Assembly (NCBI GenBank): GCA_022824205.1
Contig: JAJEAI010000186.1
Span: 1-63,396, forward strand
Length of the DNA: 63,396 bases
Direction: 5' to 3'
Origin: Candidatus Binatia bacterium
GTDB taxonomy: Bacteria; Desulfobacterota; Binatia; UBA9968; JAJDTQ01
Position numbers and translations under genes: made by a program. Under the pieces are notes generated by a model that saw only the letters and a program-made list of their open reading frames with translations, did no database searches and was not told where the DNA came from. Below, piece after piece: positions 15,116-24,132 of this stretch (position 1 is the first letter of the stretch; each line of letters opens with the position of its first letter).

Positions 15116-17077
15116 ATGATGACGAGATGGGCGTTTCTCATCGGTTCGCGCCACCGCCGCGGACGGCCGTGGGCGCCCGCGGCACGGGTGCTCGCGGGCC
15201 TGATGATCGCGGCGGGTTTGTTCCACCCCGGGTCCGCCGCCGCGCTGCCGCTCCCCGCCAACGACAGCGGCGTCACCGGGTACTTCGACACCACCGTCTC
15301 CATCGGAGCGGCCATGCGGGTGTCCGGACGCGATGAACTCCTGTTCAGTCGGGCCAGCGGCGGCAATGCGTACACCTTCAATAGCGACGACGGCAACCTC
15401 AACTACGACCGCGGCGACCTCGTTTCCCTCAACACCAAGGTGAACCACGAGTTGCAGCTCAACCTGGAGAATCCGGGCGCGGAGCTGAGCCTGTTCGGGC
15501 GGGTGCTGTACTTCTACGACCAGGTGGTCGCCGACGGAGACACCGAGCGCACGGCCCTGCCCGCCGCCGCCAAGCGGCACGCCGGACGCGACTTCCAGTT
15601 GCTGGACGCCTACGTGGCCGGCGACTTCGACGCCGGCGCCGTGCCGGTCTCGGTCCGATTGGGCAACCAGGTGATGAGCTGGGGCGAGAGCGTCTTCCTG
15701 CGCGGCGGCATCAACTCCATCAACCCGGCCGACATTGCCAAACTCCGGGTCGCCGGCGCAGAGTTGCGTGACGTGCTCGTGCCGGTCCCCGCGGCCAACG
15801 TCAAGATGGGCCTCGGCGACAGCTTCTCCCTGGAAGGCTTCTACCAGTTCCGTTGGAACCACACCGAAGTCGAAGCGCAAGGCACGTTTTTCTCCACCAG
15901 CGACATCGTGGGGCCCGGGGCGGACACCGTCCATCTCGGGCTCGGCCGTGGAAAGACCGAAAATAGTCCGGCAAAAGGGGATGACAGGGACGGCGCACGC
16001 GACCCGGCGTGCGCTCCCGGCGCCACCAGCCTGGGGCTCTGCTCGCGCGTGCCCCGGGCCCCCGACCGTGATGCCGGCGATCAGGGACAGTTCGGCGTGG
16101 CCCTGCGCTACTTCGCGGCAGCCTTGAACGATGCCGAGCTTGGACTCTATTACGCGCGAATTCATAGCCGTCTGCCGCTGGTGTCCCTTCACGCGGGCAA
16201 CCCGGCGAGTCTCAGGTGTGATCCCCGTGATATCAACTGTACCGGCTTTGCCGGCTCCATCCGGTATTTCCGAGAGTTCCCCGAGGGCATCGACCTCATG
16301 GGGTTGAGCTTCAACGGCGAACTCGGCGCCAGCGGTTTCACGATACAGGGCGAGGTCGCCTATCGCCGGAAACAGCCGCTCCAGATCGACAACGCGGAAC
16401 TCGTCTTTTCCGCGATGAGTCCACTTGGGCGACTCGGCCCGCCGCCCCCGACCGTACAAGGAGCCGCACGACTACTGTGGCAGAGGCGAGCTCAGACGGG
16501 GGTATGGCTCAGGGACAGCCAGACCGGCGAAGCGAGAGCGGGCGATGAGGTTCGGGGCTTCAAACGCAAGGACGTCGTGCAGGGAACTCTCGCGGTGTCC
16601 AGGGCGTTGGCCCCCATGCTCGGAGCCGACGGATGGGTCGTGCTGGCGGAGGCCGGCTTCACCCAGGTCCGGGGCATGGAGGACAAGTCGGAGCTTCGTT
16701 ACGATGGAACGGGCACCTGGACCAGCGGTAATCCGATCTTCACGGCCCGCGGAATCCAGCCGGTGACCCAGGAGACCGGCTTCGCCGATCCGTTCTCGTG
16801 GGGCTACCGGGCCGTGCTGCGGGGTGCCTACAGCAATGCCCTGGGGCCGGTGAACCTGGCGCCGCAGGTCGCCTTCGCCCAAGACGTCAACGGCACCGCG
16901 CCGAGGCCCATCGGCAACTTCGTGGAGGGGCGCAAGACGGTGACCCTGTCGGTTGAGGCGAGCTACCTCTTGTCGTGGCAGGCGCAACTCGCCTACACGA
17001 ACTTTTTCGGCGCCGGCCAGCACAATCTACTAGGGGATCGCGACTTCGTATCGTTCACGGTGAGCTATTCCTTTTGA
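15116..17077 (+). CDS. DUF1302 family outer-membrane protein
   Basis: A 653-residue DUF1302 protein with an N-terminal signal peptide (Arg-rich start, hydrophobic core VLAGLMIAAGLF, AAALP cleavage region). It begins GYFDTTVSIGAAMRVSG, has many alternating beta segments and ends in an aromatic SYSF, as outer-membrane beta-barrels do. GNQVMSWGESVFLRGGINSI is a characteristic family motif. The ATG at 15116 follows GGAAGGA at 8 bp. It is followed 19 bp later by a DUF1329 gene, the usual pairing. In pseudomonads such pairs accompany lipid or hydrophobic-substrate pathways; the function is not established. Confidence 0.9.
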   Translation: MMTRWAFLIGSRHRRGRPWAPAARVLAGLMIAAGLFHPGSAAALPLPANDSGVTGYFDTTVSIGAAMRVSGRDELLFSRASGGNAYTFNSDDGNLNYDRGDLVSLNTKVNHELQLNLENPGAELSLFGRVLYFYDQVVADGDTERTALPAAAKRHAGRDFQLLDAYVAGDFDAGAVPVSVRLGNQVMSWGESVFLRGGINSINPADIAKLRVAGAELRDVLVPVPAANVKMGLGDSFSLEGFYQFRWNHTEVEAQGTFFSTSDIVGPGADTVHLGLGRGKTENSPAKGDDRDGARDPACAPGATSLGLCSRVPRAPDRDAGDQGQFGVALRYFAAALNDAELGLYYARIHSRLPLVSLHAGNPASLRCDPRDINCTGFAGSIRYFREFPEGIDLMGLSFNGELGASGFTIQGEVAYRRKQPLQIDNAELVFSAMSPLGRLGPPPPTVQGAARLLWQRRAQTGVWLRDSQTGEARAGDEVRGFKRKDVVQGTLAVSRALAPMLGADGWVVLAEAGFTQVRGMEDKSELRYDGTGTWTSGNPIFTARGIQPVTQETGFADPFSWGYRAVLRGAYSNALGPVNLAPQVAFAQDVNGTAPRPIGNFVEGRKTVTLSVEASYLLSWQAQLAYTNFFGAGQHNLLGDRDFVSFTVSYSF

Positions 17078-17096
17078 CGGACGGGATCTGGATGAC

Positions 17097-18461
17097 ATGA
17101 TTGCGCGACAGACCATTGCGGCGACCGTGTTGGCATGGGCGGTCTTGGCGGCGGCGCCGGCGGCGGCCAAGGTGACGGCCGACGAGGCTGCCCGGCTGGG
17201 GGCGGAGTTGACGCCCCTGGGCGCGGAAAAGGCGGGCAACGAGTCCGGTACCATCCCTGCCTGGGAGGGCGGCATCACGAAACCGCCGCCCGGCTATCGG
17301 CGCGGAAAGCGCCTGGTGGATCCGTTCCCGGACGACAAGGCGCTCTTCACCATCACCGCGGACAATTTCAGACAGTACGAGGCGAACCTCACGCCCGGTC
17401 AGATCGCGGTGCTGCGGCGCTATCCCGAAACCTACCGGATGCCCGTGTACCCGACGCGGCGCACGGCGTCGGTGCCGCCGCGTATCTACGAGCGCACCAT
17501 TGCCAACGCCACGACCGCGATGCTTACCGGTGACGGCAACGGGGTGGTGAACGCCGCCGAGGGCATCCCGTTCCCGATTCCCAAGAACGGGCTCGAGGCC
17601 ATCTGGAACCACCTGCTGCGCTACCGCGGCAAGTCCGTGCGCGTCACCAGCGGCCAGGCCGCGCCCACGGCCGACGGCGCCTACGTCATGGTGCAGATCC
17701 GCGAGCAGGTGCTGTGGGGTTACCAGCAGCCCGGGGCCACCACGGAGAACATCGACAACAAGCTCGCCTACTTCCTCCAGGAAGTGCTGTCCCCGGCGCG
17801 GTTGGCGGGCGCGCTGGTCCTGGTCCACGAGACCCTGAACCAGGCGGCGGAGCCGCGCAAGGCGTGGGTCTACAATCCCGGCCAGCGTCGCGTCCGCCGC
17901 GCGGCCAACATCGGTTATGACAATCCCGGCACGGGCTCCGACGGCCAGCGCACCAACGACCAGGCCGACATGTACAACGGCGCGCCGGACCGCTACGACT
18001 GGACGCTGGTGGGGAAGCGGGAGATCTACATCCCGTACAACAGCTACAAGCTCGCGAGCGACCGCTACCGCTTCGACGACGTCCTGAAGCCGGGCCACAT
18101 CAACCCCGACCTGACCCGCTACGAGCTGCACCGGGTCTGGGTGGTGGAGGCGCGTCTGAAGGCTGGCACCCGGCACATCTTTCCCCGGCGCACGTTCTAT
18201 CTCGACGAGGACAGTTGGCAGATCGCGGTGGTGGACCAGTACGATGCCCGCGGCGAGATGTGGCGGGTCAGTCAGGCCTACATCGTCAACCATTACCAGG
18301 TGCCGGTGCTGTGGAGCACCGGCATGTCGATATACGACCTCCAGAACGGGCGCTATCTGGTCAAGGGGCTGACCAACGAATACGAGCCGGGGCGTTTCGA
18401 CATCGAGATGAACCCGGGCCAGTTCACGCCGCGGGCGTTGCGGCGCCGGGGCCGGCGTTGA
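17097..18461 (+). CDS. DUF1329 family exported protein
   Basis: A 454-residue DUF1329 protein with a clear signal peptide (TIAATVLAWAVLAAAPAAAK). The mature part begins with the conserved AARLGAELTPLGAEKAGN and carries IPAWEGGI, GNGVVNAAEGIPFPIPKNG and a C-terminal GRFDIEMNPGQFTPRALRRR. DUF1329 has an LolB/LolA-like beta fold and acts in the periplasm or at the inner face of the outer membrane (family knowledge). It is operonic with the DUF1302 protein upstream. A REP-type inverted repeat separates it from the convergent permease gene. Confidence 0.9.
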   Translation: MIARQTIAATVLAWAVLAAAPAAAKVTADEAARLGAELTPLGAEKAGNESGTIPAWEGGITKPPPGYRRGKRLVDPFPDDKALFTITADNFRQYEANLTPGQIAVLRRYPETYRMPVYPTRRTASVPPRIYERTIANATTAMLTGDGNGVVNAAEGIPFPIPKNGLEAIWNHLLRYRGKSVRVTSGQAAPTADGAYVMVQIREQVLWGYQQPGATTENIDNKLAYFLQEVLSPARLAGALVLVHETLNQAAEPRKAWVYNPGQRRVRRAANIGYDNPGTGSDGQRTNDQADMYNGAPDRYDWTLVGKREIYIPYNSYKLASDRYRFDDVLKPGHINPDLTRYELHRVWVVEARLKAGTRHIFPRRTFYLDEDSWQIAVVDQYDARGEMWRVSQAYIVNHYQVPVLWSTGMSIYDLQNGRYLVKGLTNEYEPGRFDIEMNPGQFTPRALRRRGRR

Positions 18462-18487
18462 CTGTGCGGTCATTCCCGACCCTCCAA

Positions 18488-18590
18488 TACGTCATTCCCG
18501 CGAAAGCGGGAATCCAGGCGGGGCGGGGCTTGGGGCAATGGAGCCGCCGCAACACCACCTCTGGATTCCCGCTTTCGCGGGAATGACGTA
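18488..18590. repeat. REP/dRS3-like inverted repeat pair
   Basis: Two oppositely oriented copies of GTCATTCCCGCGAAAGCGGG (18491-18510 and its complement at 18570-18588), each followed by an AATCCAG-type arm, 100 bp end to end. Each unit is itself a hairpin (cccgc-gaaa-gcggg type). It lies between two convergent genes, where it can act as a bidirectional transcription stop. Related copies: 23763, 28973, 62083 and 63350. Confidence 0.9.
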
Positions 18591-18630
18591 TTCGTAAGGT
18601 TTCCGATAACCCTGCTCCGCCGCTTGAACC

Positions 18631-19788
18631 TCATTGCCGCACCCCGTGCGGGTCGAGCGCGTCCCTGAGACCGTCGCCGATATAGTTGAACGCCATCACC
18701 GTGATGAAGATCAGGACGCCGGGGATGAGCACCCACGGGTGGAACCGGATCTGCGCGATGTCCATGGCCAGGGCCAGCATGTTGCCCCAGGATGCCTCCG
18801 GATCCTGGATGCCCAGACCGATGAGGCTCAGCCCGGATTCCCCCAGGATGTAACCGGGGATGGACATGGTGGCGGCGACGATGGCGTACGAGAACGTGTT
18901 GGGGAGGACGTGGCGGACGATGATGCGCGCGTGGGGAAGGCCCATGGCCCGCGCGCTCGTGACGTAGTCCATTTCCTTGATGGACAGCACGAGGCCGCGG
19001 ATGATCCGCGCAAGGCTGGCCCAACCGATGAAGCTCAGGATGACCACGATGGCCAGGTAGGTCTGGAACGACGTCCAGTCCGCGGGAATCGCCGCGCGCA
19101 GGGCCAGCAGCAGATAGAAGCCCGGCACCATCATCAGCATTTCGCACAGCCTTTGAATCAGCATGTCCGTGCGGCCGCCGAAATAGCCGGAGGCGCCGCC
19201 GATGAGCATTCCCAGGACGAACGTGATGGCCACTCCCACCAGTCCCACGGACAGGGAGACGCGGCCGCCGTGCAGCAGGCGGGAAAGGACGTCGCGGCCG
19301 AAATTGTCCGAGCCGAGCAGGAACAGCATGGGCCGGTTGGGGTCGGTGTGAGGAATGTCCTCCACGCCGCGCAGGCCGAACAGGTGGGTTCGTGTCTCCA
19401 TCAGCCCGAGGAAGCGGTAGGGGTCTCCGGTGACGAAGATTCCGATGGGGTAGGCCGTGCCCGGCACTTCGCGGTAGACCTTGCGCTGGTTCTCGTTGAA
19501 CTCGAAGGCGCTGTTGCGCACGTACGGCCACGTCAGGCCGTTCTCGTCGAAGACGTGGATCCAGGTGATCATGGGCGGATGATAGGCCTTCTTGCGGGCG
19601 CTGGCGGCATAGTGATGGGGTGAGAGGAAGTCCGCGAACAGGGCCGTGCCGTAGAGAAACACGAGGATCCAGAATCCCAGCATGGCCAGGCGGTTGCGCC
19701 TCAGACGGGACAGGGTGCGGCGGACCGGAGAGCGGGAGCCGGGTGCGCCGCGCTGTTGGCGGAGCGCGTTGTCGGGTTCGGGCGGCAT
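18631..19788 (-). CDS. Opp/Dpp-type ABC transporter permease (OppC-like)
   Basis: A 385-residue inner-membrane permease of the oligopeptide/dipeptide ABC family. After the first membrane helix (LAMLGFWILVFLYGTALFA) there is an extended extracytoplasmic loop (about residues 55-155, including FLGLMETRTHLFG and FLLGSDNFGRD). BPD_transp_1 helices follow, with the EAA-type loop ARAMGLPHARIIVRHVLPN. This loop is longer than in E. coli OppC but such OppC variants are known. The ATG at 19788 overlaps no gene; the upstream permease stop is 5 bp away. No OppD/OppF ATPase gene is adjacent. Confidence 0.9.
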   Translation of the reverse strand: MPPEPDNALRQQRGAPGSRSPVRRTLSRLRRNRLAMLGFWILVFLYGTALFADFLSPHHYAASARKKAYHPPMITWIHVFDENGLTWPYVRNSAFEFNENQRKVYREVPGTAYPIGIFVTGDPYRFLGLMETRTHLFGLRGVEDIPHTDPNRPMLFLLGSDNFGRDVLSRLLHGGRVSLSVGLVGVAITFVLGMLIGGASGYFGGRTDMLIQRLCEMLMMVPGFYLLLALRAAIPADWTSFQTYLAIVVILSFIGWASLARIIRGLVLSIKEMDYVTSARAMGLPHARIIVRHVLPNTFSYAIVAATMSIPGYILGESGLSLIGLGIQDPEASWGNMLALAMDIAQIRFHPWVLIPGVLIFITVMAFNYIGDGLRDALDPHGVRQ

Positions 19789-19793
19789 GGACG

Positions 19794-21662
19794 CTACCGG
19801 TAGCTGATGCGTGGATCGACCCAAGCCAGCAGGATGTCGGCAAGGAGATTGCCGATGATCAGCAGGAATCCCCCCGCCAGCGAGCTGGCCATGACCACGT
19901 AGATGTCGTAGGAGCGTACGGCGGTCAGCATCAGTTGCCCGATGCCGGGGTAGCCGAAAACGATCTCCACCAGGGCCGAACCGCCGATGAGGGTGGGCAG
20001 AAGGGAGCCGAAGCCCGCCACGAACGGGGTCACGGCGTTTCTCAGGATATGCTTGTAGTTCACCATGGTATCGGACAGGCCCTTGGCTCGCGCCGTGACG
20101 ACGAACTGCATGTGGCTCTTGTCCAGGAACTCCGCCCGCAGCACCCGCACCAGCGCCGCCATGGCGCCGGTTCCCAGCACCAGCACCGGCAGGACCAGGT
20201 GGCGCGCCAGGTCCGTCATGCGGCCCCACGTGCCGAGGTCATGGTAGTTCGCGGACGTGAGCCCTCCGATGGGGAGCAATTCGTAGAACGGGTTGGCGGG
20301 GTCGAGGTCATAGGTCAGGGATGCGCCGTAGAGCAGCAACAGCGCCAGGAAGAACGAGGGGACGGCCATGCCCATGTAGGCCATGAAGCCGAAGGCCTTG
20401 TCGCTCCAGGAGTAGGGATGGGTGGCGGAGTAGATGCCGATGGGCAGCGACAGCAGCCAGGTGAAGAGAATGGCCAGCACGTTCAACAGGATGGTGTTCT
20501 TGAGGAAGGGCCACATGGTGGTCCAGACGGGCTGGCGGTTGGCGATGGACTTGCCGAAGTCCGGCGCGCCGACGTGGAAACCGCTGCCGGCCTTCTCGAG
20601 CCGGATCTCGTCGACGAAAAGCGACCCCGGGACATCGCCGCGGAACGAGATCGGCCCCATGCGCGTGGTGTCCAGACCGGCGGCGTGAAGTTCCGTGAAG
20701 TCCACCGAGAGGGACGTGGTGACGCCGGGGGGCAGGAGCACGTCCGTCGCGTAGCCGTTGGCGTCCAGGTCCCGGAACGTCACGGTCGCCGTCATGGGCG
20801 GCGCCGGGGACGGAATGATCCTGAAGCCGACGCCGTCACAGCGGCCGAGATCGCCGAACCCCGCCGGGATGGCATTGCGGACCAGGGGCAGGCGGCGCGC
20901 CGGGTCCAGCGCATGGCGCACGGCGGCCACGGCCGTGTCCCCCGTCCGGCAGGAGACCTCCAGCACCGCGGGGCGGCCGCCGTGCTGTCGCGCGAACAGG
21001 AACATCCCCCTGAGCCTGTTCCGGTCCACTCCGAACCGGGCGTAATCGGCGTCGGTCAGCGCGATGGCCGCGGGCTCGTCCGTATCGATGGAGCGGCGCT
21101 CCTGGAACGCTTTCCCGTTGCTGTCCTGGATGCGCAGGAAAACGTCCGCCCCGCCCACCCGGTCGTTGCGGAGTTCCAATTCGACGGACTGGAAGTCATC
21201 GCCGGACCAGTGATTGCCGGGCCGCCGGCTGGCCGTGTTGGGGTTGTCCGTCTTCCCCAGCACGCCGGTCTCTCCGGGCGCGTCGAAATTGAAGGCAAGG
21301 CCGAAGGTGCCGTCTTCGGGGAGCGGCACGAGGATGGGCGTGGCGCTGCCGGAGATTTCGTAGGCTCTCCGGTTGGCGGCCAGGTCGACGTATTCGAAGT
21401 CGGCGATGCGGACGCGCTCCCTCGCGAAACGAACGTCGAACAGCACGCCGCGGAGCCATCGCAGGTACTGGGTGCCCCAGCCCTTGTCCGCGCCGAACTC
21501 GCGTTTCCACTGGCGCAGTTGCCGCTGGTCGAGGTCCGGCTGCAAGGCCCACTGGTTGAAGTAGTCCCCGGGAGCGATCTGGATGATCATGAAGATCACG
21601 AAGGTCAGGGCGAAGAGTGACGGTATCGTGATCAGCAGCCGCCTTGCGATGTATGCGGTCAT
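19794..21662 (-). CDS. OppB-like ABC permease with large extracytoplasmic insertion domain
   Basis: At 622 residues this is about twice the usual OppB/DppB length. Residues 1-80 are a normal OppB start (RRLLITIPSLFALTFVIFMI helix, then YLRWLRGVLFDVRFA). From about 82 to 360 there is an inserted soluble, beta-rich domain (SVELELRNDRVGGADVFLRI ... SFRGDVPGSLFVDEIRLEKA), reminiscent of jelly-roll carbohydrate-binding modules. The standard permease resumes at about 365 (APDFGKSI, FLKNTILLNVLAILFTWL) with the EAA loop ARAKGLSDTMVNYKHILRNA. The insertion falls where the first periplasmic loop should be, so the domain faces the periplasm. Same operon as OppC (downstream) and a DppA-type binding protein (upstream). 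Confidence 0.85.
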   Translation of the reverse strand: MTAYIARRLLITIPSLFALTFVIFMIIQIAPGDYFNQWALQPDLDQRQLRQWKREFGADKGWGTQYLRWLRGVLFDVRFARERVRIADFEYVDLAANRRAYEISGSATPILVPLPEDGTFGLAFNFDAPGETGVLGKTDNPNTASRRPGNHWSGDDFQSVELELRNDRVGGADVFLRIQDSNGKAFQERRSIDTDEPAAIALTDADYARFGVDRNRLRGMFLFARQHGGRPAVLEVSCRTGDTAVAAVRHALDPARRLPLVRNAIPAGFGDLGRCDGVGFRIIPSPAPPMTATVTFRDLDANGYATDVLLPPGVTTSLSVDFTELHAAGLDTTRMGPISFRGDVPGSLFVDEIRLEKAGSGFHVGAPDFGKSIANRQPVWTTMWPFLKNTILLNVLAILFTWLLSLPIGIYSATHPYSWSDKAFGFMAYMGMAVPSFFLALLLLYGASLTYDLDPANPFYELLPIGGLTSANYHDLGTWGRMTDLARHLVLPVLVLGTGAMAALVRVLRAEFLDKSHMQFVVTARAKGLSDTMVNYKHILRNAVTPFVAGFGSLLPTLIGGSALVEIVFGYPGIGQLMLTAVRSYDIYVVMASSLAGGFLLIIGNLLADILLAWVDPRISYR

Positions 21663-21717
21663 GTTCGGATCGTCCGCTTCTCAGTGAGCATGGCCCGGAC
21701 CGGAGGCGGAACACCGG

Positions 21718-23526
21718 TCATTCCAGGTAAAGTCTGCGCGCGTCGAACAGGTCGAAAAGGGTCGGCGTCACGTTGCCGAAGCGGTTCCGGAGTGCCGTGA
21801 TCCGTTCGGCGAGCGCCGTGTAGACCACGGGGACGTGATCGGAGGCGATCTGCTGGAACTCCCGGTAGAGCGCCACCCGCTTGCGGTGCTCCAGCTCGCG
21901 GCTGCCGCGGACGAAGAGATCGTCGATCCGTTTCTCCCACTCCGTGGCGGGCACCTCCTGGTTCGGGAACCACAAGTGGAGCCGTTCGCTGGAGTGCCAG
22001 AAATTGATGCCATGGTGCGGCTCCACCCCGCCCGTGAAGCCGATGACGATGGCTTCCCAATCGTAGGTGCTGGTGAGCTGGGACACGAGCTTGTTGAATT
22101 CCAGGAACCTGAGGTTGACGCGGATGCCGATCCTTTCCAGGTCCTGCTTCAACAGCGTGCACACGCGTTCCCGCACGGTATTCCCGGAGTTGGTGGCAAG
22201 GTTGAAGACGAGACTGTTGCCTTCGGCATCTTCCCGCACGCCGTCGCCGTCCACGTCGAACCATCCCAGGCCGTCGAGCAGCGCATTGGCCTTGCGGATA
22301 TCGTACGGGTAACGCGTCACGTTGGGATTGTGGAAGTCGCCGGCCGCGGGGCTCACCGCCGCCCACTGCGGATAGCCGAGTCCGTTCATGACGTTGTCGA
22401 TGATGCTGTCCTTGTCGATGCTGTGCGCCAGCGCCTTCCGGAAGGCCAGGGTCCGGAACCACTTCAGCTTGACGGGTTCCACGAACGGGGCGTCGTTGTT
22501 GGGGTTCTTGCCGGCGTTCATGTTCAGGGCGAGGAAGGTGGTGCCGAAGTTCGGTCCCCGCTTGTACAGGGTGAAGTTCTTCGCCGTTTCCTGCGGCTTC
22601 AGGATCGGGTAATGCTCGCCCGCTACTTGCAGGAAGTCGGTTTCACCTGCCTGGAACTTCAACAGTGCCGTGGCCTGGTTGGGCACCACCAGGTAGACGA
22701 TACGGTCCAGGTACGGCAGGGCGTTTCCGGCCGCGTCGCGTTGCCAGTATCGTGGGTTCCTCTTGAGGACGATGCGCTCGCCCGCGTCATAGCGCTCGAT
22801 GACGAAGGGGCCGGTGCCGATGATGTCGCCCGGCTCCGTACCGACGTCCCACGTGGACGTGAACGTTCCGTCGTCGACGTGCTTTTCCAGGATGTGCTTG
22901 GGATAGATGGAGGTGCCCATGGCGCGCAAGAAGGGCGCGAACGGCACCGGCAGGGTGACGCGCACCGTGTGATCGTCGATCTTCTCGACTTCGAGCTGGC
23001 CCTTTTCCCACGCCTGCGTGGCGTCGTCGCGATAGCGGATGGTGAGGCCCGGCCGGGCCGACGCCGGGATGGCGTCGTTGTAGATGATCTTGGTGAAAGT
23101 GAAGACGACGTCGTCTGCCGAAAAAGGAGCCCCGTCGGCCCATCGCACGTCCTGGCGCAAGAAGAAGGTCCACACGAGCCCGTCTTCCGAGGACTCCCAG
23201 CGTTCGGCAAGGGCCGGCTCCACCTCGGCGGTGAGCCAGGAGGTCTCGACGAGTCCTTCGAATACGTAGTCGAGAATCTGGGTGGAGGACGTTTCCGTCG
23301 AGATGGCGAGGTTGAACGTCTTCGGACCGGAGATCGTCGACAGGGTCAAGGTTCCACCCGGCTTGCCGATGGAGTACTCGAACCGGGCAGCGTTCTCCTT
23401 GAGTTGAGCGATGAGGTCGGCGTCCCGCGGAACCTTGTGCTGGGCAAGCGCGTGGACGGCCGGGAGAATCGTGCCGAGAGCCCAAATGATGACGGCGATG
23501 GTTGCTCGGAAACCCGTACTCTTCAA
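21718..23526 (-). CDS. Family 5 extracellular solute-binding protein (DppA/OppA-like)
   Basis: A periplasmic binding protein for the permeases that follow it. A TTG at 23526 is my preferred start: AAAGGA lies 8 bp upstream and it gives a signal peptide (ATIAVIIWALGTILPAVHALA); a longer TTG start at 23592 is possible. SBP_bac_5 features are complete: GGTLTLS near the mature start, LVWTFFLRQDVRWADGAPFS, GTGPFVIERYDAGERIVLKR and FRKALAHSIDKDSI. The mature protein is larger than DppA, as in binding proteins for bulky or unusual ligands. The gap to the OppB-like gene is 55 bp. The ligand is unknown. Confidence 0.9.
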   Translation of the reverse strand: MKSTGFRATIAVIIWALGTILPAVHALAQHKVPRDADLIAQLKENAARFEYSIGKPGGTLTLSTISGPKTFNLAISTETSSTQILDYVFEGLVETSWLTAEVEPALAERWESSEDGLVWTFFLRQDVRWADGAPFSADDVVFTFTKIIYNDAIPASARPGLTIRYRDDATQAWEKGQLEVEKIDDHTVRVTLPVPFAPFLRAMGTSIYPKHILEKHVDDGTFTSTWDVGTEPGDIIGTGPFVIERYDAGERIVLKRNPRYWQRDAAGNALPYLDRIVYLVVPNQATALLKFQAGETDFLQVAGEHYPILKPQETAKNFTLYKRGPNFGTTFLALNMNAGKNPNNDAPFVEPVKLKWFRTLAFRKALAHSIDKDSIIDNVMNGLGYPQWAAVSPAAGDFHNPNVTRYPYDIRKANALLDGLGWFDVDGDGVREDAEGNSLVFNLATNSGNTVRERVCTLLKQDLERIGIRVNLRFLEFNKLVSQLTSTYDWEAIVIGFTGGVEPHHGINFWHSSERLHLWFPNQEVPATEWEKRIDDLFVRGSRELEHRKRVALYREFQQIASDHVPVVYTALAERITALRNRFGNVTPTLFDLFDARRLYLE

Positions 23527-24132
23527 GATCCTTGTCCTTTCAGGGCATGACCGAGCCGGAGCGTCCGGCTGTTTTTCTGGGATGCGCCACAACTTGTGAC
23601 TTTACCATCAATTTATTGTGCATTCATGCGAGGCAGGCGATGATTGGATTTCCCGCCGTTGGCTGCAGGGCTATTCAAAGTCACCTCTCCCTCGCGTCGT
23701 CATTGATATGAGAATAAAATCTTGTTCAATGAATTCAGCTAGTTACAGAAGCCCCCTACAACCCGAATCGTCATTCCCGCGAAAGCGGGAATCCAGGGGT
23801 CTTGGAGGGGCTCTCGACACGGCGTTTCCCCACTCCACCCCGCCTGGATTCCCGCTTCCGCGGGAATGACGATTCGGGAGCTGTTGCCTCTCTCGGATGG
23901 AGTTTTGACGCAGCCTGTTTCGCGGGAATGACGACGCGTGGGAAGGTGACTTTCAAGGACAGACCGACTTTTGAATGATGGTCCTGCAGTTGGTTGACGG
24001 TTCGTTGCCCGTCGGTTTACGTTGAACACGATGGCGCGCGGCCGTCGCAAGCGGGCGCGGATCGCGAAACGCAAGAACCTGCGAGCATCGAAACAAGGGA
24101 CGGCCACGGGGCTGTCCGTGGGGAACCGCACC
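23527..24132. repeat. Intergenic region with REP/dRS3-like repeats
   Basis: The divergent gap between the binding-protein gene and the third OCD gene. At 23763-23877 there is an inverted pair of the cattcccgc-gaaa-gcggg repeat with ccgaatcg outer arms. A third, degenerate half (ttcgcgggaatgacg) lies at 23919-23933. The segment 23595-23750 is clearly AT-rich and probably holds the minus-strand promoter, but I cannot assign hexamers with confidence. No coding frame. Confidence 0.8.

Noticed and set aside
19620-21620. Long plus-strand frame (666 codons) opposite the permease genes
   Set aside because: Low-complexity composition, no motif, opposite a gene with clear permease helices.
18488-23933. 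Repeats considered as a CRISPR array
   Set aside because: Units are inverted pairs far apart with no regular spacers and no cas genes.
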